From assembly GCF_024448505.1 (NCBI RefSeq), contig NZ_JAMOHV010000007.1, forward strand, positions 1-64,000: a DNA stretch of 64,000 nt. The letters run 5' to 3'. Under the pieces are notes generated by a model that was not told where the DNA came from, searched no databases, and was given only the letters and a program-made list of their open reading frames with translations. The number at the start of each line of letters is the position of its first letter. The stretch's first letter is position 1. The DNA is from Stutzerimonas degradans (GTDB lineage: Bacteria > Pseudomonadota > Gammaproteobacteria > Pseudomonadales > Pseudomonadaceae). Positions 10,109-19,098 of the stretch are shown in pieces. Made by a program: the position numbers and the translations under genes.

Positions 10109-10657
10109 ATGATCTTCGATGAATTCAGCATCAAGACTCTGATCCGCCCAGTACCGGACTTCCCCCGCCCCGGCGTGATCTTTCGCGATATCACGCCGCT
10201 GCTGCAGTCACCCAAAGCCTTGCGCATGGTCGCCGACAGCCTCATCCAGCGATATGTGGAAGCGGATTTCAGCCACATCGGCGCGCTGGATGCGCGCGGT
10301 TTTCTGCTCGGCTCGATTCTCGCTTACGAACTGAACAAACCGTTGGTGCTGTTTCGCAAGCAGGGCAAGCTGCCAGCGGATGTCCTTTCGCAAACCTACT
10401 GCACGGAATACGGCGAGGCGCAGCTGGAAATCCAGGCCGACAGCCTGTGCGAAGGCGATTCGGTCGTGCTTTTCGATGACTTGATCGCAACCGGCGGTAC
10501 GCTGATTGCCGCGGCGCAACTCGTTCGCCGAATGCGCGCTACCGTCCACGAAGCGGCCGCGATCATCGATCTGCCGGAACTTGGCGGCTCGCGCAAGCTG
10601 CAGGACATGGACATTCCCACCTTCACCCTCACGGCGTTCTCGCTCAACGAGCGTTGA
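10109..10657 (+). CDS. apt: adenine phosphoribosyltransferase
   Basis: Purine salvage: adenine plus PRPP gives AMP and pyrophosphate. The 182-residue product shows the N-terminal [15 protein letters not shown] motif of adenine-specific enzymes and the PRPP-binding [14 protein letters not shown] motif. The start at 10109 gives the standard N-terminus. The frame extends upstream to 10055 but would overlap anr. It starts 17 bases after anr and its stop overlaps a possible start of the next gene by one base, which implies an operon. Confidence 0.95.
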   Translation: MIFDEFSIKTLIRPVPDFPRPGVIFRDITPLLQSPKALRMVADSLIQRYVEADFSHIGALDARGFLLGSILAYELNKPLVLFRKQGKLPADVLSQTYCTEYGEAQLEIQADSLCEGDSVVLFDDLIATGGTLIAAAQLVRRMRATVHEAAAIIDLPELGGSRKLQDMDIPTFTLTAFSLNER

Positions 10658-10674
10658 TGTTGAGGGCGGCGTTC

Positions 10675-11274
10675 ATGCGCGTATTTCGCCGCTTCCTGTT
10701 CTTCTTCCTGGCAATGACCACCGGCGCTCATGCGCTGGACCGCGATGTGCTGCTGGACGAGGCCAATCTGCTGTTGCTGCCGCGCGAACGAGCAATACCA
10801 GCGCTGCATCTCGTCGATCAGGATGGCCAAGCATTCGACACCCGTGATCTGCGTGACCGCTGGCACCTGCTGTTCCTCGGCTTCACCGCCTGCCCGGACG
10901 TTTGTCCGACTACGCTCAGCGATCTGCGCCGCCTGCTTGGCCGTTTGCAGCCCGAGCTACGTGAACGCGTTCAGGTGGTACTCGTCAGCGTGGATCCGGC
11001 ACGCGACACGCCGGAACGCCTGAAGCAATATCTCGCCTACTACCGCTCAGGATTCAAGGGATTGACCGGCGAGCTATCCGAGCTGACCAAGCTATCCAAG
11101 GCGCTCGGCCTGCCCTTCGTACCCGCGAACACAGCAGATGGCGATTACAGCGTAAGCCACAGCGGCAACATCGCACTCGTTGCGCCAGACGGTAGCCTGC
11201 GTGGGCATATACGCGCGCCACTCAAGCTGAATGGCTTGGCAGACGCGCTGCAGGAACTGGTCAAGAGCCAGTAA
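10675..11274 (+). CDS. SCO1/SenC family copper chaperone-like thioredoxin-fold protein
   Basis: About 199 residues with an N-terminal membrane segment or signal peptide (FRRFLFFFLAMTTGAHA) and a thioredoxin-fold domain carrying CPDVC, the SCO1 copper-binding cysteine pair, with a downstream His in VSHSGN. SCO proteins act in the periplasm in copper delivery or thiol reduction for oxidase CuA or CuB sites. ATG 10675 is preferred because GAGGG lies 8 bases before it; ATG 10657, overlapping the apt stop, is an alternative. Placement beside the cbb3 and anr genes fits a role in oxidase assembly. Confidence 0.85.
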   Translation: MRVFRRFLFFFLAMTTGAHALDRDVLLDEANLLLLPRERAIPALHLVDQDGQAFDTRDLRDRWHLLFLGFTACPDVCPTTLSDLRRLLGRLQPELRERVQVVLVSVDPARDTPERLKQYLAYYRSGFKGLTGELSELTKLSKALGLPFVPANTADGDYSVSHSGNIALVAPDGSLRGHIRAPLKLNGLADALQELVKSQ

Positions 11275-11282
11275 CTCCAGCG

Positions 11283-11957
11283 TCAGTGGCAATCCAGGGT
11301 GTCGGCCAAGACGTAGGCCTGAAACGCGACATCATCGATGGCCTGCTGGACGAGTGCCTGCAGCCGTCCATTGGCGTGCCACTGCTGCTGTAGTGCATCC
11401 ACCTTCTCCTGCAGCTCCGGCGTACTTGCTGCCACCCATAGCTGCATGTCCGCATCCACCAGGCGCGGTAGGAGACGGTTGAAGCGGCGCCACTCAGGCA
11501 GTTCGGCAATGTTCTCCAGCAAGCTCGCATCCTCGACGACAATGCGGCACTCGCCCAGCTTCAAACCAATCAACGCCTCGGTCGAGCTGGGATAAGGGCG
11601 CGCAACAGCGCCAAAGCGTTCCGCCACGGCTGCCATCTGCGGATTGCCCGCCGCGATGCAGAACGATTCACCGTGCAGCTGCGCCCACTCGCGCGGTCCA
11701 TCGGAGGCGGCGCCGAGTGCAGCGATTTCCGTCTGGTAAAAGAGCGAACCATCCCCAGTCGTGCCGACGCGGAAATCCTCGACAGCTGACTGCAATGTTT
11801 CACCCAACGCCGCAGCGATCGTACTGTCGAGACTACTCTGGGCATCGCTCGACAGCGCACGGTAGGTTTCGCCCGTAGCCGCCGACTGCGGCTCGCCCAG
11901 CGTCAGGCCTGGCAGGCACAGAGCCGCGAGCAAGGCGATGCGCGGGAACGCAGCCAC
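11283..11957 (-). CDS. short periplasmic solute-binding-like protein
   Basis: A 224-residue protein with a signal peptide (about residues 1-21, ending LTLGE). The C-terminal half resembles family 3 (amino-acid type) periplasmic binding proteins: PYPSSTEALIGLKLGECRIVVED and the later stretch around WVAASTPELQEKVD. The usual N-terminal lobe is much reduced, so the fold appears truncated at the front compared with the usual 250 or so residues. It is the last gene of the ABC operon, 11 bases after the permease, although that transporter has its own NMT1-type binding protein. The function is not known; it could be a degenerate sensor or binding protein. Confidence 0.6.
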   Translation of the reverse strand: MAAFPRIALLAALCLPGLTLGEPQSAATGETYRALSSDAQSSLDSTIAAALGETLQSAVEDFRVGTTGDGSLFYQTEIAALGAASDGPREWAQLHGESFCIAAGNPQMAAVAERFGAVARPYPSSTEALIGLKLGECRIVVEDASLLENIAELPEWRRFNRLLPRLVDADMQLWVAASTPELQEKVDALQQQWHANGRLQALVQQAIDDVAFQAYVLADTLDCH

Positions 11958-11968
11958 AGGCAGCCTCC

Positions 11969-12742
11969 TCAGACGTACTGGTAGCGCAGCATGCGCTGCT
12001 TGAACTTCTCCAGGACCACCTGATCGATCAAGGTCGCTAGAATGGCGATCACTAGGATGTTCATCATCACCCCGACCATATCGGCGATTTCGCCGGAATA
12101 AGCCAGCGAGCGACCGAGGCCCTGGCCGAAGCCGATCAGCATCTCGGCGGAAATCAGCGCACGCCAGGCGTTGCCGAACGCCAGCTGGGCACCGGTGATC
12201 AGCTCCGGCATCACCGCCGGCAGGTAGACGCGACGCAGTAGCTGCCAGCGCGAGGCTCCCATCACACGCGCCGCCGCCACATGTACAGGCTGCACGCTCT
12301 CGGTGGCATTCATCACCGACAGCGCCATCGGGAAGAACGCCGCCAGGGCCACCACCACGATGATCGGCAGATTGCCAAAGCCCATGACGATGAGAAACAG
12401 CGGCACCCAGGCAATCGACGGAATCGACTGCAGGATGACGATGGCCGAACGGAGAATCTCGCGGAAGAAGAAAAGCACCCCGCCCACCAGACCGAAGCCG
12501 ATGCCGAACAACAGCGCGAAACTGTAGCCGCTGCCGAGGCGACTCATGCTGCCATACAGCCCCTCACGAAACTCCGGCTCCTGCACCGCGCCGATCATTC
12601 GCTCGAACACGGTGGGTATTCCCGGCATCAGGAATGCCGGCAGACTCCAGGTGGCGGCCTGCCAGATCAGCAATATGAACAGAATCGCCAACACCACGGC
12701 GAGGTATTTCTTCGCTCCAGTCAAACGACGTCCCTGGCTCAT
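11969..12742 (-). CDS. ABC transporter permease, nitrate/sulfonate/taurine type
   Basis: A 257-residue inner membrane permease with about six helices. The binding-protein-dependent transport signature is seen in the loop around GAQLAFGNAWRALISAEML. This is the SsuC/TauC family, which moves sulfonates, taurine, nitrate or thiamine precursors. The start ATG at 12742 overlaps the upstream ATPase stop by 4 bases (ATGA), so translation is coupled. A longer frame runs up to 12832 inside the ATPase gene and was rejected. Confidence 0.88.
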   Translation of the reverse strand: MSQGRRLTGAKKYLAVVLAILFILLIWQAATWSLPAFLMPGIPTVFERMIGAVQEPEFREGLYGSMSRLGSGYSFALLFGIGFGLVGGVLFFFREILRSAIVILQSIPSIAWVPLFLIVMGFGNLPIIVVVALAAFFPMALSVMNATESVQPVHVAAARVMGASRWQLLRRVYLPAVMPELITGAQLAFGNAWRALISAEMLIGFGQGLGRSLAYSGEIADMVGVMMNILVIAILATLIDQVVLEKFKQRMLRYQYV

Positions 12743-13485
12743 GCGTGTTCGACCTCCGTCTTGATACCCAGCAACCGCAGAATCTCCCGGCGCTCGGCAG
12801 CGAATTCGGAAAGATCGTGACTCTTCTCGCAATGGGTGAAGTTGAAGGTTTTCAGCACACGGGCCGGGCGCGCACTGAACACCAGCACGTGATCGGCCAG
12901 ATAAAGGGCCTCATCGACATCGTGGGTCACCAGCAGCACGGTCGGCTGATGCTCCTCGATCAGCTCGCGCAACACATCCTGCAGCGCCATTCGCGTCAGC
13001 GCGTCGAGCGCACCGAATGGTTCGTCCAGCAGCAGCACCTCGGGCTTGGCGATGAACGCCCGCGCCAAGGCCGTACGCTGGCGCATTCCGCCCGAAACCT
13101 GGTGGGGATAGTAGTGTTCGAAGCCTTCCAGATTGACGCGCGCCAGCCAGGCTGCAGCCTGCTCGAACGCGCTGCCTTTGGCGACACCCTGCAACTCCAG
13201 CGCCATTGCCACGTTCGCCTGCAGGCTGAGCCACGGATACAGCGCATGCTCCTGAAAAACCAGGGTGCGTTGCGGGCTCGGCGCGGAGATCGGTTGACCA
13301 TCAGCCAGCACCCGTCCCGCACTGGGTTTTTCCAGCCCGGCCACCAAATGCAACAAGGTCGATTTGCCACAGCCGGACGGACCGACCAGCGCCACCAACT
13401 CGCCCTGCGCGAACTCGCCGCTGAAGCCCTTGATGACTTCCAGCTGACCAAAGCGTTTGTCTACTTCATCAAACCTGAGTTGCAT
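12739..13485 (-). CDS. ABC transporter ATP-binding protein, nitrate/sulfonate/taurine type
   Basis: A 248-residue ATPase with Walker A GPSGCGKST, the signature VSGGMRQR in place of LSGGQ, Walker B LLLDEPFGALD and the switch His in VTHDVDEA. It belongs to the SsuB/TauB group. ATG 13485 has AAGAG 5 bases upstream; a GTG two codons earlier (13491) is a weaker alternative. It follows the binding-protein gene by 94 bases and precedes the permease with a 4-base overlap. Confidence 0.9.
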   Translation of the reverse strand: MQLRFDEVDKRFGQLEVIKGFSGEFAQGELVALVGPSGCGKSTLLHLVAGLEKPSAGRVLADGQPISAPSPQRTLVFQEHALYPWLSLQANVAMALELQGVAKGSAFEQAAAWLARVNLEGFEHYYPHQVSGGMRQRTALARAFIAKPEVLLLDEPFGALDALTRMALQDVLRELIEEHQPTVLLVTHDVDEALYLADHVLVFSARPARVLKTFNFTHCEKSHDLSEFAAERREILRLLGIKTEVEHA

Positions 13486-13579
13486 AAACACTCTTGAACA
13501 GAAAGTGGCTCATCGAATCGAGCCAGAACGAACGGGGTCTGCCGCGCGGCGAGCAGGCCCCTGCGTAGATCATCGCGAA

Positions 13580-14569
13580 TCAGAGCTGGCGGGCATCCTG
13601 CCAGGACAGATCGAGGATTGCGCGGGTATCGAATGCCTTGCCATCACGAGTCTTCAGCGAACCCTGCTCCTGCAGGATATCGGCGAGCTCCTGAATACGT
13701 GCCAAATCCTGATCGTCGAGCTTGGCGCTGAACGTCTGGGTCGCGATGGCTTCCTCGATGACGGTCTCGCGGGGCAGTTCGCCACGCTTGAGGGTTTTGA
13801 GCGTCGGCTCGGCGATGAAGTAGTCGGCGATCAGCTTGGCTGCTTCAGCCGGTTGCTGCTCGAGCAGGCTGATCGCGTCGCGTTGTGCATCGAGGGATTT
13901 CCACACGGCATCCTTGCGCTTGGCCAGCGTGTCACCGGAGGTGATCACCACCATGCAGGGGAAAGGCCAGACCTCGCCGATCTCGTAGACCTGCTTGACC
14001 GGTGCGACCAGTTGCGCGATGCGGTCATAGGGCTCGAACAGGAAGGCTGCGTCGACCCGCCCGGAAACCAGCGATTGCACCGCGACCGCCGGGCTGACGC
14101 CCATGATGTTCACATCGCTCGGCTTGAGACCGGCGGCCTTCAGCGTCACACCGCGCAGCACGGCATCGGCGGTGCTGCCTTCACGCTGGGATGCCAGACT
14201 ATGCCCCTTGAGACCGGCCACATCGGCAATACCGGTCTGCTCGCGGACCAGAATCGAGTGATAGCCCTGCTGGGCGCCGCCCACCACTTTCAGGTCCGCG
14301 CCCTTCGAAGCCCAGGCCACAGCGTTGGTGAAGCCCAGCACACCGGTATCCAGCTGACCGCCGACGATGGCCTTGATCAGATCGGTGCCGGAACTGAACT
14401 CGATCAGCTCGACATCAAGACCATGCTTGGCATACAGACCGGCCTCATGCGCCACCATTGCCTGCGCATCATCCATTACCCGGATATAGCCGACTTTGAA
14501 TTTTTCCTGCGCTTGAGCGAATGCGCTCACGAGCAAAAGTGCCGAGAACAGCCAATGCTTTGCTTTCAT
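13580..14569 (-). CDS. ABC transporter substrate-binding protein, NMT1/SsuA-like
   Basis: A 329-residue periplasmic binding protein with a clear signal peptide (MKAKHWLFSALLLVSAFAQA, cleavage near 20). It shows the NMT1/SsuA pattern: FKVGYIRVMDDAQAMVAHEAG near the start and DTGVLGFTNAVAWASKGADL. Substrates in this family include aliphatic sulfonates, taurine, nitrate and pyrimidine precursors; I cannot choose from sequence alone. The inverted repeat upstream (14609-14644) and resemblance to the cysI leader hint at control by sulfur supply. It is the first gene of a four-gene operon on the minus strand. Confidence 0.87.
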   Translation of the reverse strand: MKAKHWLFSALLLVSAFAQAQEKFKVGYIRVMDDAQAMVAHEAGLYAKHGLDVELIEFSSGTDLIKAIVGGQLDTGVLGFTNAVAWASKGADLKVVGGAQQGYHSILVREQTGIADVAGLKGHSLASQREGSTADAVLRGVTLKAAGLKPSDVNIMGVSPAVAVQSLVSGRVDAAFLFEPYDRIAQLVAPVKQVYEIGEVWPFPCMVVITSGDTLAKRKDAVWKSLDAQRDAISLLEQQPAEAAKLIADYFIAEPTLKTLKRGELPRETVIEEAIATQTFSAKLDDQDLARIQELADILQEQGSLKTRDGKAFDTRAILDLSWQDARQL

Positions 14570-14608
14570 TTACGACCTCGATTCGAGCTGCACGCAAAGG
14601 AATGCCAT

Positions 14609-14644
14609 ATAACCAAAAGCAAGCAAGTTATTCTTTTTGGTTAT
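14609..14644 (-). promoter_or_regulatory. inverted repeat in the ABC operon leader
   Basis: Perfect 10-bp arms ATAACCAAAA and TTTTGGTTAT are separated by 16 bases, 40 bases upstream of the binding-protein ATG. The region is locally AT-rich. Spacing of the arms suits a dimeric or LysR-type regulator site. The cysI leader contains a related element (CTTTTG followed two bases later by TATA, 49483-49494). A CysB-type sulfur regulator is a plausible binder, but that is inference. Confidence 0.55.
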
Positions 14645-14744
14645 CTAGCGGGTTTGGCTTAGAACTTTACAGGAATCAGAGCAGAGACGGCACTGGCAAA
14701 GCGCTATAAGGTTAAAGCGCTGCGGCATACCGAGCGCAGCGATT

Positions 14745-15344
14745 TCACAGACTGATAGGTTTACGTCCGGCCAGCGCGTGGGCCAGCGTACCGCCATCGA
14801 CCAGATCCAGTTCGCCGCCCAGCGGCACGCCGTGGGCGATGCGACTGATGACCAAGCCTTTGGGTACCAGCATCTGGGCGATGTAGTGCGCGGTGGCCTC
14901 GCCTTCTACCGTCGGATTGGTCGCCAGAATCACTTCAGCGAACGCACCATCGGCAACCCGCGCGAGTAGCTCGGGAATGCCGATGGCTTCGGGACCGAGA
15001 CCGTCGAGCGGTGAGAGATGCCCCTTGAGGACGAAATAGCGCCCGCGAAACCCCGTCTGCTCGACCGCGAACACATCCACCGGGCTTTGCACCACGCACA
15101 GCAGCGCATCGTCGCGGCGCGGATCGGCGCATTGCGGGCAGAGCTCATCCTCGCTCAGCGTGCGGCATTGGCGACAGTAACCGACGCCTTCCATTGCCCG
15201 GGTCAACGCCTGCGCCAGACGCAGACCGCCGCTGCGATCACGCTCGAGCAACTGCAGGGCCATGCGTTGCGCAGTTTTCTGTCCGACGCCGGGCAATATC
15301 CGCAACGCATCGATGAGCTGACGAATCAGTGGGCTGAAACTCAT
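14745..15344 (-). CDS. recR: recombination mediator RecR
   Basis: A 199-residue recombinational repair protein that, with RecFO, loads RecA on gapped DNA. In order: an N-terminal helix-hairpin-helix ([15 protein letters not shown]), a zinc finger [16 protein letters not shown], and a Toprim domain with [18 protein letters not shown]. Length is standard. It lies downstream of ybaB and dnaX in the conserved dnaX-ybaB-recR order, 84 bases after ybaB. Confidence 0.97.
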   Translation of the reverse strand: MSFSPLIRQLIDALRILPGVGQKTAQRMALQLLERDRSGGLRLAQALTRAMEGVGYCRQCRTLSEDELCPQCADPRRDDALLCVVQSPVDVFAVEQTGFRGRYFVLKGHLSPLDGLGPEAIGIPELLARVADGAFAEVILATNPTVEGEATAHYIAQMLVPKGLVISRIAHGVPLGGELDLVDGGTLAHALAGRKPISL

Positions 15345-15428
15345 GGGAATCTCGAAGAAGAACGGAACAGCAGGTGCCTGTGGCGGCCTCCGCCTGGAAA
15401 GCCGGCCACGTGCAGTTGACGGCTGTTG

Positions 15429-15755
15429 TTAGAAGGGCATTTTGAAGCCGGGTGGCAGCTGCATGCCGGCAGTCATACCGGCCATCTTTTCCTGGCTGTT
15501 CTGCTCGATCTTGCGCACGGCATCATTGACCGCTGCGGCGATCAGATCCTCGAGGATTTCCTTGTCTTCCTGCATCAGGCTGTCGTCCAGACTGACACGC
15601 TTGACGTCATGACGACCGTTCATCACCACGCTGACCAGGCCCGCACCGGACTGGCCGGTGACTTCGGCATTCGCCAGCTCTTCCTGCATTTTCTGCATCT
15701 TTTCCTGCATCTGCTGCGCCTGCTTCATCAGGCCGGCCATGCCACCTTTCATCAT
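15429..15755 (-). CDS. YbaB/EbfC family nucleoid-associated protein
   Basis: A 108-residue DNA-binding protein with the family's Met- and Gln-rich N-terminal helix ([17 protein letters not shown]) and the C-terminal [12 protein letters not shown]. It forms dimers and binds DNA with low specificity. ATG 15755 is preferred because GAGGTG lies 7 bases upstream; a GTG start at 15764 would overlap that binding site. It sits 21 bases after dnaX and is presumably co-transcribed with dnaX and recR. Confidence 0.94.
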   Translation of the reverse strand: MMKGGMAGLMKQAQQMQEKMQKMQEELANAEVTGQSGAGLVSVVMNGRHDVKRVSLDDSLMQEDKEILEDLIAAAVNDAVRKIEQNSQEKMAGMTAGMQLPPGFKMPF

Positions 15756-15776
15756 GGGAATCACCTCAAATGGGGG

Positions 15777-17762
15777 TCAGGTTTCGGTGTGTTCTACAGG
15801 TTCGATCGTGCCGTCTCGAATCACGGCAGAGAATTGCTGCATCAATTGCTGCACCATCGGATCGGCCTGGATCGATCGCTCGGCGGCGCGCTGGCGCTCT
15901 TCGCGACGGCGCGCCGCGGCCTGTGCCGGCGTTTCCTGCTGCGGTTTTTCCAGCTTGATCTCCAGCTGCAGCTTGCGCCCGTGATACTGATCCAGCGCGT
16001 CGTTCAGGCGCCGCTGCTGAGTGGCGTTGAACAGCGCGCTCTGCGCCGGATCCAGATGCATCAACCAGCGGTCGCCGTCCACCTCGATCAACGTGCAATT
16101 GGCGGCAATGCTGCCAGTCAGCCCGGACAGGCCGAGCTTGAGATACAGCTCCAGCCAATCGGCAGCCAGCCCGGTTGCTGGTTCGGCCGCCGGTAACGGC
16201 TCGCTGGCAACGGCCGCCTGAGTCTCGACCAGATCGTCCAGATAGGCTTCGACCTGGTTTTCGACTTCGTAATAATCCTCGTCACTCAACGGCGGCTCGT
16301 CGTCGTCCGTATCCTCGAGCGGAGCCAACGGTGCCGGCTGTTCGGCCGCGATGACAGGCGACGGTACTGGTTCGACGGCGGCCACCTCAGGCGTCGCCTG
16401 CGCAGTACTTGGCGACTCTATCCAGGGCACGTCGATGACCGGTGGTGCAGCGGGTTCGTTCGCGGGCAACGCCGGCGTCTGAACGGTGGATGCCTCCTCG
16501 ACCGGCGGGACGACCTCGGTCACGGTTGCGACAGGCGGCACGGCGGCAGGTGGAACAGCCACAGAAGGCACGGGAGCAGGCGCGGTGGCCGCTGCGGCCA
16601 CCGGAGCCCTGTCGGAATCAGCCGTGGCCGGGCTGACTCCCAGGTGCTTTAGCGGTGTTCGCGGCGCGTCTTCGCTCTCGGCGGGACGGAACGCCAGCAT
16701 GCGCAGCAGCACCATCTCGAAACCGCTGCGCGGATCGGGCGCCAACGGCAGATCGCGCCGACCAATCAGCCCCATCTGGTAATAGAACTGCACATCCTCG
16801 GCGGGCAACGCCTGAGCCAGCGCAAGGACGCGATCGCGGTCGCCCTGGCCGTTATCAATCGCTTCCGGCAGCGCCTGGGCAATGGCCACGCGGTGCAGCA
16901 CATTGAGTATTTCTGCCAGCACGCCGGCCCAGTCCGGACCTTGCTCGGCCAGCTGGCGCACGGCTTCGAGCAGTGCGCGTGCGTCACCTTCGAGCAACGC
17001 CTGCAATACACCGTAGACCTGCCCATGATCGAGCGTGCCGAGCATCGCGCGCACATCGGCGGCGAGCACCCGCCCCTCGCCAAAGGCGATCGCCTGGTCG
17101 GTCAGGCTCATCGCATCGCGCATCGAGCCATCTGCCGCCCGGCCGAGCAGCCACAGGGCGTCTTCCTCGAACGGTACGTTCTCCGCACCAAGCACATGAG
17201 CCAGATGCTCGACCACCCGCTCCGGCGGCATGTTCTTCAGCGAGAACTGCAGGCAACGCGAAAGGATGGTGACGGGCAGCTTCTGCGGGTCGGTGGTCGC
17301 CAGCAGGAACTTGACGTGCGGCGGCGGTTCTTCGAGCGTCTTGAGCAGCGCATTGAACGAATGCGACGAAAGCATGTGCACTTCGTCGATCAGGTAGACC
17401 TTGTAGCGGCCACGGCTCGGCGCGTACTGCACGTTGTCCAGCAGTTCACGGGTGTCCTCGACCTTGGTGCGGCTCGCAGCATCGACTTCGATCAGGTCGA
17501 CGAAGCGCCCCTCGTCGATCTCGCGACACACCGAGCACTCACCGCAGGGGGTCGAGCTGACGCCGGTTTCGCAGTTCAGACACTTGGCGATGATCCGCGC
17601 GATGGTGGTCTTGCCCACGCCGCGGGTGCCAGTGAACAGATAGGCGTGGTGCAGGCGCTGATTATCCAGCGCGTTGATCAGGGCCTTGAGCACGTGCGTC
17701 TGCCCGACCATTTCGCGGAACGAGCGCGGACGCCATTTGCGGGCTAGAACCTGATAACTCAT
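15777..17762 (-). CDS. dnaX: DNA polymerase III subunits gamma and tau
   Basis: The clamp-loader ATPase of the replisome, 661 residues. Visible features: the N-terminal MSYQVLARKWRPRSF signature, Walker A GTRGVGKTT, a zinc module with CGECSVC, the DEVHML Walker B segment, sensor 1 LLATTDPQKLP, and sensor 2 GSMRDAMSL. A long Ala/Pro/Val-rich linker follows, and a C-terminal polymerase-binding domain typical of tau. I see no A-AAA-AAG slippery heptamer as in E. coli, so production of gamma by frameshift is not evident. ATG 17762 gives the standard N-terminus; the frame extends upstream to 17831 but that part is not conserved. Confidence 0.96.
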   Translation of the reverse strand: MSYQVLARKWRPRSFREMVGQTHVLKALINALDNQRLHHAYLFTGTRGVGKTTIARIIAKCLNCETGVSSTPCGECSVCREIDEGRFVDLIEVDAASRTKVEDTRELLDNVQYAPSRGRYKVYLIDEVHMLSSHSFNALLKTLEEPPPHVKFLLATTDPQKLPVTILSRCLQFSLKNMPPERVVEHLAHVLGAENVPFEEDALWLLGRAADGSMRDAMSLTDQAIAFGEGRVLAADVRAMLGTLDHGQVYGVLQALLEGDARALLEAVRQLAEQGPDWAGVLAEILNVLHRVAIAQALPEAIDNGQGDRDRVLALAQALPAEDVQFYYQMGLIGRRDLPLAPDPRSGFEMVLLRMLAFRPAESEDAPRTPLKHLGVSPATADSDRAPVAAAATAPAPVPSVAVPPAAVPPVATVTEVVPPVEEASTVQTPALPANEPAAPPVIDVPWIESPSTAQATPEVAAVEPVPSPVIAAEQPAPLAPLEDTDDDEPPLSDEDYYEVENQVEAYLDDLVETQAAVASEPLPAAEPATGLAADWLELYLKLGLSGLTGSIAANCTLIEVDGDRWLMHLDPAQSALFNATQQRRLNDALDQYHGRKLQLEIKLEKPQQETPAQAAARRREERQRAAERSIQADPMVQQLMQQFSAVIRDGTIEPVEHTET

Positions 17763-17836
17763 AACACCATCGTGGGCTAAGCGGAAGACGGGTAATCCTA
17801 GCGGAGCAGGCCGCAAATTGCATCCGACCAATCGGC

Positions 17837-18979
17837 CTAGCCCAACAGCGCACCCAGCCCACGCACGACGCGGGTCAGTTCGTCGTTGTCGCCCTGAATG
17901 TGCACTCGCACACCGTCGATTTCGCGCCGTGGCGGATAGGCCTTGCGCAGCTGGTCGAAGGCCGCGCGACGCTGCGCTTCGTCGCCGCGCAGGCTGCGGC
18001 GGAACGCGGCATCGTCGCTACGCGGGTCGTAGACCGCGCGGCACAGCGTGGCCAACAGGTCGCATGGATCGGCAGAGCCATCGAAGCTCAGCGCCTGTAG
18101 CGCCGGCGCCGGCATCAGCTCGTCCAGCGTCACTGTCGGCGCCAGCCCCTGGGCGACACAGAATGCCTGATAGATCTGTGCAGTGCCGCGCAGCTTGCCG
18201 TCCAGGCTGTAGCCGGCGATATGCGGCGTGGCCAGCTGGCACAATTCGGCCAGGGCGACGTCGACCTGCGGCTCGCCTTCCCAGACATCCAGTACCGCCT
18301 GCAGATCCGGTCGACGTAGCAGCAGTTCGCGTAGAGCGGCATTGTCCACCACCGCGCCACGGCTGGCGTTGATCAGCCAGCTGCCAGGGCGCAGTTGCGC
18401 CAGCCGGGAAGCGTCGAACAGATGGAAGGTCGGATGCGCGCCCTGCAACTCCAGTGGCGCATGCAGGCTGATTACATCGCACTCGGCGATAATCTCCTCC
18501 AGCGTGACGAAGTCACCAGTCTCACGTGCCTGGCGCGGCGGATCGCAGACTCGCACATCCCAGCCCAATCCGCGCAGCACCTCCACCAGCCGCCCGCCCA
18601 CTTCGCCCGCGCCGACCACGCCGTAGCGACGTGTCGTCAGTTCCTCGCCCTGCCGTTCGGCCAGCGTCAGCAGGCTGCCCAGCACGTAATCCACCACTCC
18701 GCGCGCATTGCAGCCGGGCGCACTGGCCCAGGTGATGCCGGCTTCGAGGAAATAGTCGAGGTCCAGATGATCGGTGCCGATGGTGCAGGTGCCGACGAAG
18801 CGCACCGGTGTGCCGGCGAGCAATTCGCGATCGACGCGGGTCACCGAGCGCACCAGCAGCACGTCGGTCTGCTCCAGCGCCGCCCGGTTGATCGAGCGGC
18901 CGGCCATGCGGCGGATGCTGCCGAAGCCGGCGAAGAAGGCATCGACCAAAGGAATGTTTTCGTCGGCGAGGATACGCAT
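17837..18979 (-). CDS. pdxB: 4-phosphoerythronate dehydrogenase
   Basis: Oxidises 4-phospho-D-erythronate in the pathway to pyridoxal 5'-phosphate. The 380-residue product is a D-isomer 2-hydroxyacid dehydrogenase: NAD-binding [13 protein letters not shown], the substrate-site segment [12 protein letters not shown] and the catalytic region [10 protein letters not shown]. The C-terminal dimerisation domain specific to PdxB is present. It starts with [16 protein letters not shown], which is characteristic of the enzyme. It lies 74 bases upstream of dnaX on the same strand and diverges from the MATE gene. Confidence 0.96.
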   Translation of the reverse strand: MRILADENIPLVDAFFAGFGSIRRMAGRSINRAALEQTDVLLVRSVTRVDRELLAGTPVRFVGTCTIGTDHLDLDYFLEAGITWASAPGCNARGVVDYVLGSLLTLAERQGEELTTRRYGVVGAGEVGGRLVEVLRGLGWDVRVCDPPRQARETGDFVTLEEIIAECDVISLHAPLELQGAHPTFHLFDASRLAQLRPGSWLINASRGAVVDNAALRELLLRRPDLQAVLDVWEGEPQVDVALAELCQLATPHIAGYSLDGKLRGTAQIYQAFCVAQGLAPTVTLDELMPAPALQALSFDGSADPCDLLATLCRAVYDPRSDDAAFRRSLRGDEAQRRAAFDQLRKAYPPRREIDGVRVHIQGDNDELTRVVRGLGALLG

Positions 18980-19098
18980 GGCAGGCTCCGTTTCAGATGC
19001 GGCCCATTCTAGACGCCTCGCCGCCGTTTTTCCGCCTTTCGGCCAGCTGTCGTGCGGCGTAGACTACCGCGCTCTTTGTATACAACCGGAACGATGCA

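Noticed and set aside
14521..14709. A 62-residue plus-strand frame in the ABC operon leader
   Set aside because: Lies over the promoter region of the binding-protein gene and has no ribosome site or family match.
15777..17762. Programmed frameshift site in dnaX
   Set aside because: No A-AAA-AAG heptamer is visible. A GGAAAAACC run near the 3' end is not a standard slippery site.
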